64,000 bases of DNA, taken from assembly GCA_001692895.1 (NCBI GenBank), contig KV748182.1:248001-312000 (forward strand), read 5' to 3'. Under the pieces are notes generated by a model, which saw only the letters and a list, made by a program, of their open reading frames with translations, was not told where the DNA came from and searched no databases. Positions 12,560 to 22,942 of this stretch are shown here, piece after piece; the stretch's first letter is position 1; every line of letters starts with the position of its first letter. The translations under genes were made by a program, and so were the position numbers. Source of the DNA: Cenococcum geophilum 1.58. Taxonomy: Eukaryota; Ascomycota; Dothideomycetes; Gloniales; Gloniaceae.

Positions 12560-13740
12560 GAATTATATGCTAGAGATCTGCAGATTAGTTGCATTTTCTT
12601 ATAAAATAGATTAGCTGGTATTTCTCTAGTAAGAATTAGACTCTATAATGTTTTGCCCACTCTATATAAGTATTATAGGCTTTCTCTAGTATTCTGCAGT
12701 TCTCTGCGGCTGTTAGCCCGTATGTGATTAGGTTTGTGTCGTTAATAAAGCCTATCCCTTAGGTCGCCCCTTCCTTAAAGGAGTTAAGTAGGTTGCTTAT
12801 AAAGAAAAGGAAGAGTATAGGCAAGAGGGGTAATCCTTGTAGTATTCCTGTTGTAATTACAATAGGGGGGCTCTGGTATCCGCTAAAGACCAGTAATATT
12901 TCTTTCTGGCCTATAAACCCTTAGACAAATTATATAATCTATTCTAAGAAGCCCTTTACCCTAAGGATATGCAGAAGACGCTTGTAGGGTATATTGTTAT
13001 AGGCACCACTAATGTCTAGGCTAAGCATTAATACTATAAAGTCCTTTCACATCGCCTATGCAGATTTAATGGTGGCAGCGAGTAGTATAAGTGCTGATAG
13101 TGTTAAGCGGTTCTTTCTTGCCCCTATTTAGCTTTATGGTAGTAGGGCGTATTCCTCTACCGTGTCTGCTATACGTTCCGCTATTACCCTTTCTAAGATC
13201 TTACTAAGGGTGTTTTCTAAGGCAATAGGGCGGTAGCTTCCTAGGATTAAGTAATCTGCTTTACCTTCTTTTNNTAGNATAACNGTTGTTATAGATCTTC
13301 CGAGTTGCGGGTAGTAGCCTATAGCAAAGCATGCTCTGGCTATATCTGCAAGCCAAGGTGCTATAAGTGGCCCACAGGTTTTTAGGGCCTTATTTGGAAT
13401 CCCATCTGGTCCTAGTGCTGTATTATTTAAAAGGCGGCTAATGGTTCTAGCCATTTCCTCTGTTATTATGTCGCTGTTAACCCACAGGCAAGTCACCGGT
13501 GTTTCGCCTGTAATATTACTAAGGTCTACTAGAGCCAGTTAGGGGAAGAACCTTTCTATAAGGATCTTTGCCTTCTTATCATTGTTATTTGTGGCCTATA
13601 ATTCTCCTACTCTTTATAGGGGTAGTAGGTATAGGTCTTCTACTAGGCGCCCTACCTTTTTCTTTGCCTATTTTGCTATATCCTAAAGGCCCTTATTATA
13701 GGGGAGGCTCGGGTTAAAAGTATACTCATTTATAAACCGT
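12560..13740 (-). pseudogene. LINE 1 reverse transcriptase domain
   Basis: The longest open piece (13134-13496, 120 codons) reads MARTISRLLNNTALGPDGIP, then ADIARACFAIGYYPQLGR, then SYRPIALENTLSKILERVIA. These are the PDGIPN, PxxW/R and SYRPIxLLxxLxKxxE blocks of non-LTR RTs of the Tad/Jockey group. Downstream the frame continues towards 12560 with stops, covering the catalytic palm. In a live element this enzyme would make cDNA by target-primed reverse transcription. Five Ns lie in 13273-13285. Confidence 0.8.
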
Positions 13741-13949
13741 CTCCAGTTATTCCTTACTTCTTTTTTTAGGGTATTCTTTAGCTAGTTTCTTATGTCTTTA
13801 TATTATCTCTCGTCTTTAGGGTCATAGCTACTTATATATTTCCTTCTTACTTATTATTAGCTGGCAACTAGAACTGCGTATTATGTAGACCATACGTGTC
13901 GCGTATAGGGGCCTGGTTTTAAGATCGGGTAGTGCTCTTCTAGCCTATT

Positions 13950-14900
13950 TTTAATCGCTACCTAGATCCTTTCTAGTCTTCGGTCAATTTCCTTAGGGGT
14001 AGTTAATAGGCCTTACTCGTTTGGTATTAGGTGGATTTCTTCTAGGTCTTAGAGTTATTATTTAACTACATTAAGGAAACTGTTTATCTTAAGCTTCCTT
14101 ATTACGTATCTTTTTCTATTTAGTTACGCTTTAGTATCTAGGTCTAGCTATATCTAGATAGGGATATGGTCTAGGGTAAGTACCTATTCTTCTTTAAAGT
14201 TGTACCTTTTAAGTCTCTAGTATAGGCCTTCGTCTATAAATGTGAGGTCAATTATACTTCTAGCGGTGCCTTATTACCATATAATTGCTCCTAGGGGGGT
14301 GGCTAGCTTAAGGCCCTAGATATCCATAGCTCTTAGTAGGCACTCTAACTATTAGTCTATAGTAATATAGATACCCCCTTACCGCGGGTAGTGGAGGTTT
14401 ATGTCTCCTAATAGGATAAACTCTATACCTTCGGTTTCCAGTAAGCTTATTACTAATATAATATTCTCTATTTATAGGACCCCTTCGACCCTAGGGTTAT
14501 ACACATTAATAATTTATACCGGTCCCCTATATGTTTAGATTATTATAACTATAATATCTAGGTTAACTGCCTGCTATAACTATAAGGACAGGCTGATAGC
14601 CTTACTAATTATAAAGCACACATATATAGCTGCTTTTAGTTCGTATAAGAGCTGGAATCCTTAGGGGCAGTATATTAATTATATAAAGGTATTATAATAC
14701 GGCTCTTGTATAGCAAGGATATAGTGTTTCTCTAGGTCTAGACTATCTAGTAGGGGCCTTGCGAGGCGGTGGTTTGTGTTGCCGTAGTTATACTATATAA
14801 TAGATAGGTAGCGGACCCCCGGCAAGGGTCCTTTAACTCTCCTTTATTCCTTACTTCTTCTATTTCCACTTTCTCTAGGATATTTGGAGCTTCTATCTCT
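13950..14900 (-). pseudogene. LINE 1 AP-type endonuclease domain
   Basis: The minus strand reads EFILLGDINLHYPRYGG at about 14385-14430, the GDxNxH motif of exonuclease/endonuclease/phosphatase-fold nucleases that nick the target in LINE insertion. The frame is interrupted by stops on both sides. Confidence 0.7.
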
Positions 14901-15229
14901 TATATCTACACCCTAGTTACTACTTATTTTATATAGAGCTTTCTATTCCCGTGTCTTATATTTCTGTTAGCGCTTTTATATCTAAATCTGTTATTATTAC
15001 CGGTTCTTCCCCTATTCTTACTAGTCGGCTATATACCCTTTATGGGTCAGCTATAAATGTTATATTTGCCGTATTAAGTCTAATTCTTAATTGTTCTAGT
15101 CTTAAGCCTGCTGTTACTATCTATAGGGGTCTTCCTACGGGGCGTCCTCTCCCTTATATTCCCTATGACCCTTATATCCCTAATCGGTCTGGTAATGTTA
15201 CGCAGCGTTACTTCTAGCCCGTTAAGGCT

Positions 15230-16560
15230 TAGGATGGCTGGCCTAGCCCTCTAGTATTAAAGGTAGGAAACGCTAGAAAAGCACCTATGTCCCCCTAGCT
15301 TATCGCCTATTATTTCTATTTATATAACCTAGCGTGCAGTTATTCCCGTAGCTGTTAAGCCCTTGCCTTCCGTCTCCTGTATTTAATGTAGTCTTCTCTC
15401 TCCTACGCCTTATATATGCTTCGGTAGCAGTTCGCGCATTTTATTTAGTCTTAATTTAAGCAATGTTTTATATTATAGGGGCCTATATAGTAGCCGCAGC
15501 ACACCTGTGCTGCGTATATAGATTAGGTGTATCCCTATTATATATAGCAATAGTATTATTCTAGGCGTAGTCTGTAGTTATAGAGCCTTATATTGTATAT
15601 AAGGCCATTTATAATTATTCCTTTTTAAATAAGGAGTTTTTGCATTTCTGGTATATGTGTGCTGACGATAAGGGAGCTATACATTTATCCAGCGTCTCCC
15701 TAGTAAGTCTTTAGCGACCCTCGTGTCCTCTTATTATTCTTATTATATGCTTAGTTTGCATTTTCCTGTTAAAGCTATTAGATTTAGGTAATTTCAAGTC
15801 CTAGTATAAGGCGTTCCGTTTATCTTACTATCTCCTATATAATTGCTGTGTTGTCCGCCTAGCGTCCCTTTTCTACCCTAAGGCTTATAGGAACCACTAG
15901 GACTTTGACTGGGTAATCCTCGCGGAGTACTTTTATACCAATACATTCTCCTAGCCTATCCCCTGCCCTTACGGCTCGTTCCTTTGCCTATTAGTCCTTT
16001 AGGGTAACTCTAATGTCTCCGCTCTTAAGGTATTAGACTATAACAGCATTATAGACCTCTTTACGTATCTCTATAAGGACTTCTATTTCTAATTATCCCC
16101 TAAGCCCCTCTACTTGTTCTATATTTGGTTATATTATAATTATATGCCTAGTTATTAACTTAAGGGGGGTAGGTTCCCTATGCTGTAAAAGCGCAGCTAT
16201 AGCGGCCTAGGTGCGGTTCGCCGGTAAGGGGGGGTTATACTTATTTTTAATTTTGCTTAGCCGTTGGAGGATTTAATTAAGGGTTTACTGGAGGGGCGCC
16301 TAAGGTTTGCTGGACTAGCGGAGCCATTCTACTAGCTGTATTAGTTCGTTATAGCTAATGGTTACTCCCCCATAATTTTAGATACTAGATGCGTCTAATA
16401 GGCTTTATATTTTATTAGATGCCTTCTTAATAGAGGTATTTCTGCTTTATAGTATAGTATTCGCCTATCTTTGTTATGGAGGGCTATTGCTAGGCGTAGT
16501 TCTAGCGGTCGCGCGCGAGTGCGAGCCACCGTTGTTCGATGTGTGCCTCCCCTGCGATGC
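15230..16560 (-). pseudogene. LINE 1 ORF1 (gag-like) region
   Basis: The minus strand lies upstream of the endonuclease, where Tad1-type elements have a gag-like ORF with zinc knuckles. A Cys/His-containing patch is visible near 15440-15520 but several Cys codons appear mutated, so this is assigned mainly by position. Confidence 0.5.
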
Positions 16561-16674
16561 ATGTATCTTAGGGGGATTCTCTAGGTGTTTTTCAGGGTTC
16601 TTTTGGTTGGTTTTGGTCTTTTTAGGCCAGGTGTAGCAAGAGCTCCAGTTCTGTTAATCTTCGACGTTTCTTAT

Positions 16675-16690
16675 AATTGTTGGTATATAA
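16675..16690. repeat. Target-site duplication of LINE 1, right copy
   Basis: It is identical to 11084-11099; copia RT resumes at 16691. Confidence 0.9.
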
Positions 16691-17640
16691 ACTAATAATA
16701 TAATTATTTTAGGAGACGACTAATTCTTAGCTCTTAAAGAGGATAAGCTAGTAAAGGTAAATCTTATAGTAAAGCTAAAAGAAAAGCTTAATTTAATAAC
16801 ACTATTACTCTTTAATAGATGTATTCTCTCCCTAAATAAGGATTCCATTACTTTACGCCAGAAGGGTTAAGGTAAGAAGATTAACGTTATTAATACTAAT
16901 TCCCTAAAGCAAGGATATGTAGAGTAACGCGCTCGCGGAGCTTATATTGCTTCTATCTATCAACCTAAGGCTTTATTTAATCTCTCTATTGCCGCCTAAC
17001 ACTAGAAACTAACTAAGGATGACGTTCTTGCCCTAAATAAACGTCTTTCCTAGTAAATAAACTATCTTAATTGGGGACTACTCTACGTACCTATTAATCT
17101 TCCTACTACTAAGCTCTTTATATTTGTTAATAGATTGTTTATAAATAATAAAGATTTTAGCTCCTAGTTAGGATATAAGATTATTATCGCAAACGAATTT
17201 ACTAAAGAGAATAACTTTATAATCTATGGTAATCTTATTTATTAGAGCTTAACTAAGAGCAAGCGTATTACCTAAAGTGTTTTAGCGTTAGAGATATATA
17301 GAATAGTTAGCGGAGTTAATATGGCAATTGCAATTAGAACTACCCTAAAGATAATTATAGATTAACTCGAACTTCCTATTATCCCTATAATTATATACAC
17401 CGATTTATTTTCCCTTTATAAGTATTTAGTTAAGCTTAGTACCACAAAGGAGAAGCGCCTTATAATTAATATTATGGCACTTTAGTAATCCTACAAGCGT
17501 TAAGAACTCTTTAAGATTTAATAGATTAATAGCTAAGATAACCTAGTAGATATAATAACGAAGGCGAACCTAAATAAGGCACTAGAGACGTTTATTAACA
17601 CGAATACTCTATATATATAAGTTAAAGGTTAGGTTAAAAG
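16691..17640 (+). pseudogene. Copia copy 1 RT/RNase H C-terminal part
   Basis: The readable parts are LKQGYVExRARGAYIAS, then SIYQPKALFNLSIAA, then LALNKRLS and NLPTTKLFIFVN, followed by an RNase H piece with a Tyr-Thr-Asp stretch (IIYTDLFSLYKYLVKLSTTK). This is the C-terminal RT and RNase H of fungal copia elements; x marks stops at Trp/Gln codons. Confidence 0.75.
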
Positions 17641-17689
17641 GGAGTCCTTAGAAATTTCTTAGTTATATAAGGTTTTAAAATGTCTAGGA

Positions 17690-17790
17690 ACTTTGACCGG
17701 TGGTTAAAGTTGTCTAATTAGTTAGATTCTGCAGACCCTAACTTAAACTAGCTAATTAAGATTTTCTATCCCCGGGATAGAAAATCGCTA
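17690..17790. other. Two near-palindromes in copia 3' non-coding region
   Basis: At 17760-17786 there are two 13 bp arms (GATTTTCTATCCC / GGGATAGAAAATC) around one base. At about 17690-17715 there is a second, AACTTTGACC GGTGG TTAAAGTT type. Both motifs also occur in the gypsy B 3' region at about 6069-6095 and 6190-6215. They could form hairpins in RNA; the function is unknown. Confidence 0.6.
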
Positions 17791-18002
17791 TTAGCTCGCT
17801 TACCGCTAGCGCCTTAGCGGCCCTACTAACAAGATACCTACCTATAACTTATAAGCAAGAAAGCACTACGTGCTAAGAGGTAAATTTTGGGATAGCGAGA
17901 CTTATATTATAATGGCAATAGTAAGTAAGGAGGATTAATTTTTATTCCGCTAGTTAAGCGGTATAAGTATATAGATGGCAACTATAAAAGAAGAGTTGCT
18001 AG

Positions 18003-18198
18003 TGTTAGGAATAAAGGCAAATGGTCACTATATAAGGTATATTGCCGTCATATATAGCAAGTTGCCATCACGTGCCGCCGCGGCACTAGCGTGGTAAGGA
18101 ACCTTAAGTTCCTCACCCCTTTCTTTAAGAAGAAAACAGAACAATTATTATACTATCTACGAACCGTAGCTACGTGATATCCCCTTATGTAACTAATA
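18003..18198 (+). repeat. Copia copy 1 3' LTR, 196 bp
   Basis: It starts TGTTAGGAATAAAGG and ends ATGTAACTAATA. It differs from the 5' LTR mostly by C/T and G/A changes and is followed by GGCGG (18199-18203). Confidence 0.9.
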
Positions 18199-19050
18199 GG
18201 CGGCACTTTACGAGTTATAGGTTTACCTTTTAAACGCTATAGTAGGCTTATATAAAACGTTAGGTGTATTTTTATCTTAGTTAGTAGTTTAAGGTTATAG
18301 GCGTACGGGCTTAGTTTCCTTTTAATTTAGTATAGGCCCGTAAACTTCTAATTAAGTTTCTTTAAGGGCCGTTAAGTCTTTAGGTTTTATATATTTAGGT
18401 AAACTATATTATCTTTCTTAAAGTCCTATCTAGGAGCTTATCCTTTATTTATATACTATTCCTATACCATTTAAGCGTATATTAACTTGTTTTATAATAG
18501 TTCTATTAGCTGCTTTATTTAATTAGTAAAGTTATATATATTAATTAACTAAATCTTCTTAATTATAGGTCCTATCGTGTTAATTTCGAGTTATAGTTTA
18601 AATCTAAGTTAAGGGTTTTATCCGTAGGTTGTATGGAACGGTGTTATACCTATTAATTTATTTATTATATTATTTGCAATAAACTTAGCTAAGGGTAGCT
18701 ACTTTTCCTAATTGTCTTATAGGTAGGAGCAGTATAGTTATAAGTATTATTTTATAATTATGTTCGCAATTTTAGTTTAACTATCTATTTTTAGATAAAA
18801 TATAGTTAAGAGTCGTATTTATATATTTAATTATTTATATAGGAATAGTAACGGCATCTATAACGAGCTTCTAGATATAGTAATACGTCTACTAGATTAC
18901 AACGCAGCCTATAAGACATTAGTACTAAAGTATTACGTATCCTTCTTATAAATAAAGTGGATAAGCGAGTCTACTTTATCTCCTAGGAAGCTATAATCCC
19001 ATTTAGGCAATATCCGCTTAAGGCCCTTATAAGTTAGTGAAAGTTAGATA
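18199..19050 (-). pseudogene. Gypsy B integrase, broken
   Basis: The minus strand reads RITISRSSL (the SDRG motif region, near 18870-18895), then LLTIFYLKIDS (the STAFHPQTDGQTE block, Gln and Thr lost), then DNxEKxLPLAKFIANN near 18660-18710, then a C-terminal stretch with IHPTFYISLL ending at 18204. This is the retroviral-type integrase core and tail. Without the copia insertion it runs directly into the chromodomain at 6557-6290. The upstream end near 19050 is blurred, and a deletion ahead of the VDSLIHFIYKK stretch is likely. Confidence 0.7.
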
Positions 19051-19760
19051 TAGAGTATGCGGGTTTAATTATTAGATATAATATAACTAGAAATTGGACT
19101 CTAAACTATATCCTAATATATTATATTAAGCTATTCCTTAATCCACTTCTTAATACTTATAAATAGATCCTTTAAGTACTTACTCTTTGCAATATTCCTA
19201 GTATATAGTATAATAATATTATACTCCTTATAAGCCTATAATAAATTATCGTAATTAGAGTAATAGCGTAGACATTTAAATAATAGACTTATCTCCTTAT
19301 ATAGCTTAAGTAGAATATTATATAGATATCTAGTAGCTTTATTTACAAGCTCGTATAATATATCTAGAAATACCGCCCGTTTCTCTATATTAGTCTTTAC
19401 TCTCTTTTGTTTTTCTATATACTTAATTAATAGGGCTAATAATATTATATTCTTATTAAGTATTTAATCCTCCTTTTCCTAAGTAAATACCTATAAGAAA
19501 ATATTACTATTAATTATAATAAATAAAGCTAGATTACTAGCAAAATACGCTACCCTATCCTCCTATATCGCTATCTTAGTAGTAATAAAGTTACGGCCAA
19601 ATTAGGTAGATAGAGGGAAGTAATATTATCCAAATATAATAAGAGTATGGAGTATTAAAATTTCTATATAGAAGACTTACCTATCCGCATTTTTATTACG
19701 TTAGGCGCCCTAGCCTATAGTATAGATATTCTAAATATTTTCCGTTCTATTATATACGGT
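19010..19760 (-). pseudogene. Degraded ORF of unknown family
   Basis: A minus-strand frame stays open except at Gln/Trp-type stops from about 19600 to 19010. It is rich in Lys, Ile and Leu: RYLYNILLKLYKEISLLF, then YLKDLFISIKKWIKE. I do not recognise it. It lies between the gypsy B integrase and the gypsy A protease, so it may be gag of one of them or a piece of another transposon. The left limit overlaps the gypsy B integrase boundary. Confidence 0.35.
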
Positions 19761-20029
19761 TATTATCCCAATAAAAGCTTAAATATAATACTACAGCGAT
19801 TTGGATAGGCCGCCTAATGTAATAATATTACCGGATATATAATTATCCTTATTAAAGACTAGTATAAGGATGCTTTTATAGATATTATATCGCTAAAGCA
19901 AAAGTCTTAAAAACCTATAGCCGTAAGATTAATAGTTTAAAGTACTAATAGATAGTAGAGTAATAAGGAACTATATTTTACTAGTAGTAGTAAAGCGTAT
20001 AGGACTACCTTATAGATAGAAGAAGCACC

Positions 20030-20453
20030 CTTATTTATTAGTTACAATTTTAGGAAATTTAATAGCCTATAAAGGAGGTATTATTAATCTTAAAATAGGA
20101 CGAATTTAAATAACTATTAAAGGGAGATATATTAAAATGTCTTTTAATATCCTACTATTAGGACAGGATAAGGTAGTATTAGGTATACCTTAGTTATAGG
20201 AATATAATCTAAAGATTAATTAGATTATAGAATAAGTTAATATTAGAGATACTTAACGATATAAGAGGCGTATAGTAACTAAGTTGGTATAGTACTAAGT
20301 TAGAGCAATATATAAGGAAATCGAGTAAGGGTTATCCTATATACTAAAAAGATACTATAAGTATAGTAAAAAGTTATAAAGCTTAGAAAGTAAAAAGCTG
20401 TTAAAGTATATAGCATAGGATAATAAAATAGAATTAGAACTAGGAATAAGTTT
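20030..20453 (+). pseudogene. Gypsy A protease region
   Basis: The plus strand reads LIAYKGGIINLKIGRI, then KMSFNILLLGQDKVVLGIP, then EYNLKINxI. This is the end of a gypsy aspartic protease, where the LGxPWLxxxNPxIDW block precedes RT; both Trp codons are now TAG. The frame leads into the RT but is interrupted at 20458 by the 1.67 kb non-coding LTR element. Confidence 0.7.
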
Positions 20454-20458
20454 AAAGC

Positions 20459-20652
20459 TGTTGGTATTACCTAAGTGCACTTATATGGCCTATTAACTGT
20501 TAAATTAATTCTTATCTAATAGGTATAGAAAGTAGAGGATCGTAAGGATTGCAGTGCCTAAGTAGGGGGCTAATAAGTCACCGTAAGGATAACTAATTAG
20601 AGATATAACCACGTAACCTCTGTCTATATATTCCTGTCCATATATTCTAGCA
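20459..20652 (+). repeat. LTR of 1.67 kb element, copy 1, left
   Basis: It starts TGTTGGTATTACCTAAGTGC and ends CCATATATTCTAGCA. Confidence 0.85.
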
Positions 20653-21930
20653 CTAGCAGTTCTTTCTTTATGCTTATAGCGTTATAGGAAGGCAGTAAGG
20701 CAGTAAGGTATTAGTTTAGCTAGAGGTAGAAGGTAGTATAAGGTAATAGTAGTACTATAGGCGGAGCAGTAGTTGTTAATTATATTACTGCAGGTAGAGT
20801 AGTAGAAGTCAGTTAGCTGTAGGCAGGGCAGTAAGAGTCTATTATAATAGCAGTACGGTATAAGCGTTGGGTAGTAATAGTGGTTAAATATAGGGCTCGT
20901 TTATTAGTCGGTTAGTAGATCGCAGGCGTATAAGCATAATTATTTAGTTAGTAGATCGCAGGCGTATTAGCGCAATTAGTTAGTTAATATATTGTATGCA
21001 TATTGGCACGATTATTGTCTATATAGGTAGTAGTACGGTACTAGTAACAGGGTTGTTTGGGTGGTAGTATAATGCCAGCAACGGAGTTGTATTTGTAGGC
21101 GTATTGGTATAAATTCTTATATAACTACGTAACCTTTATCTATACATTCTAACACTAGTAGTTCTTTCTTTATATATAAAACCACTAATATATAGACTTT
21201 ATTAATGTGGTATTTGTGGCTTATAAAGGCCATAGGAGGAAAGGGGGCACGCTAGCGTTTAGGGGCGTGCTATTAATGTGATTTTCGACGTAGTAGATCT
21301 GCAAGGAAGGTAGTAGACGGTGTTGGGGTTATAGGGGGTACTGCTAATGCTGCTAGGTTGTGGGATGCTGCTAACGCTGCTAGGTTATTGGGTATTAGGT
21401 GCTACTAACGCTACTAGGTTACTATAACGCTGGAGTACTATATAAGGCTATTAGATATTAATTTATATGCTAAAATGTGTACTAGATATTAGTTTGCTGC
21501 TAAGTTATATTATTACACTAGGTTACTACGTAAAGCTATTAGGTATTAGGTACTACGCGAGGCTATTAGGTTGCTATGACGCTAGATGCTATATAAGCTA
21601 GTATACTATATAAGTGCTACTAAGGTAGCTGCTAAGGTAGCTACTAATAGAGTACTACCTAAGGGCGGTTAGGTGTTAGGTGCTGTTAATAAGCTAGGGG
21701 TACTAGTACTTAGTAAAGAGGTCGTACTAGGTATTAATTTACGTGCTATAAAATGTCTTATATATTACGTATTTATATATATTCTAAGCTAGCTAGAATT
21801 AGGTACTGCCGGAGCTACTAGGTACTAGTTTTACTACTAGGTACTAGAGTACTACTTTTAATTAAAGCTGCTAGGGCGGTAGTAAACCTTATTACTCTAT
21901 AGCCAACCAGTAAGGTTAACTATTAATTAA

Positions 21931-22125
21931 TATCGGTATTACCTAAGTGCACTTAATTAGCCTATTAACTAATGGATTTATTTATTATCTAATAGGTATA
22001 GAAAGCAGAGGATTGTAAGGATTGTAGTGCCTAAGTAGGGGGCTAATAAGTCACCATAAGGATGACTAATTAGAGACGTAACCACGTAACCTCTATCTAT
22101 ATATTCCTGTCTATATATTCTAACA
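21931..22125 (+). repeat. LTR of 1.67 kb element, copy 1, right
   Basis: It starts TATCGGTATTACC and ends CTATATATTCTAACA, followed by AAAGC. Confidence 0.85.
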
Positions 22126-22130
22126 AAAGC

Positions 22131-22776
22131 TTTTTCTAATTTATAAGCTAACTAAAGAAGAGTTAAGAGCACTTAAAGAGTTTATCTAGGAAAACCTATA
22201 AAAGGGATATATTAAACTATTATAGTTATTAGTAGGATATCTAATATTATTTATACTAAAGAAGAACGGAAAGCTTAGGCTATATATTAACTATAAATAG
22301 TTAAATAGCATTACTAGGAAGAATAGGTATCCTTTACCATTAATTAGCGAAATTTAGAATTAGATAGGTAACGCGTAAATCTTTATAAAGATAGATCTAA
22401 AATGGGCGTAATATTAGATTAGAATTAAGGAAGGTAATAAATAAAAGCTAGCCTTTAGATTACAGGAAAGACTATATAAGCCATTAGTTATATAATTCGG
22501 ACTTATAAACGCACTAGTAACGTTTTAGAAATAAATTAATAGCGTATTAGAAGAACACCTTAATAAGTTTATTATAGTATAACTTAATAATAATATTATC
22601 TACTTAATAACTAAGGAAGAATATAGGGAATATATTAAATAGGTTTTAACGAGACTATAAGAAGAATAGATGTTAGTAGTAATTAAGAAATACAAGTTCT
22701 TTACTAAAAAGACGGACTTTATTAAATTTATTATTAAACTAGGTTATATTAGTATAGACCTAAAGAAAATTAAAGC
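22131..22776 (+). pseudogene. Gypsy A reverse transcriptase, N-terminal part
   Basis: The plus strand reads YKLTKEELRALKEFI, then LFILKKNGKLRLYINY, then NSITRKNRYPLPLISEI, then IFIKIDLKWA, then FGLINALVTF. This matches the fingers and palm of Ty3/gypsy RT (VPKKNGKLRxCVDYR, LNxxTxKNRYPLP, KxDLxxAY, PFGLTNAPATFQ). The catalytic YxDD is at about 22575-22600 as LNNNI. The frame is cut at 22776 by the copia insertion and resumes at 37013 in the same sense (FLGGCNYYRRFI). Confidence 0.8.
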
Positions 22777-22942
22777 TGTTGGTTATATAGGGTAACTCAC
22801 TAATAACGACTACTTAAGTAGGTTACAGTGATGTTGGTTAATAAAGCTTCTTAATTAGAATGAGGAAGGGCGAGGAGCTTAAGACTCCTCGCCACGCTAG
22901 TGCCGCGGCGTCACGTAATAACCGCTTGCCTTATTCCCGACA
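22777..22942 (-). repeat. Copia copy 2 3' LTR, 166 bp
   Basis: In plus sense it runs TGTTGGTTATATAGGG to TTATTCCCGACA. Confidence 0.9.

Larger units (their letters stand above)
11100..16674 (-). mobile_element. Tad1-like LINE (non-LTR retrotransposon) 1, full length, RIP-degraded
   Basis: The insert is 5.6 kb, flanked by a 16 bp target duplication. The minus-sense 3' tail is a simple (ATT)n run at 11100-11116, and the minus-sense 5' end is at 16674. The order on the minus strand is 5' leader, ORF1, AP-type endonuclease (about 14900-13950), reverse transcriptase (about 13740-12560), 3' UTR. The outer ends (11110-11400, 16500-16670) are GC-rich and look much less mutated than the coding core. 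It is inactive because both ORFs contain many stops. Confidence 0.85.
6563..18198 (+). mobile_element. Ty1/copia retrotransposon (copy 1), complete but RIP-degraded, with nested LINE
   Basis: Both LTRs (6563-6758, 18003-18198) and a 5 bp target duplication GGCGG (6558-6562, 18199-18203) frame it. Without the nested LINE (11100-16674) and its TSD copy it is about 6.0 kb. The domain order is gag, protease, integrase, RT, RNase H, as in copia. The RNase H/RT end at 16691-17640 is readable, with fragments such as RARGAYIASIYQPKA and LNWGLLYVPIN. The host is gypsy B. Stop codons interrupt every domain, so it is dead. Confidence 0.9.
20459..22125 (+). mobile_element. Non-coding LTR retroelement (1.67 kb family), copy 1
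   Basis: The 1,667 bp element has LTRs at 20459-20652 and 21931-22125 and target duplication AAAGC (20454-20458, 22126-22130). Its interior holds no recognisable gag or pol and consists of GCTGCTAGG/GGTATTAGG-type imperfect short repeats, so it would depend on another element's enzymes (a TRIM/LARD-like non-autonomous type). A second copy with a different target duplication lies at 26655-28322. The strand is nominal, because nothing coding fixes its direction. Confidence 0.85.
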
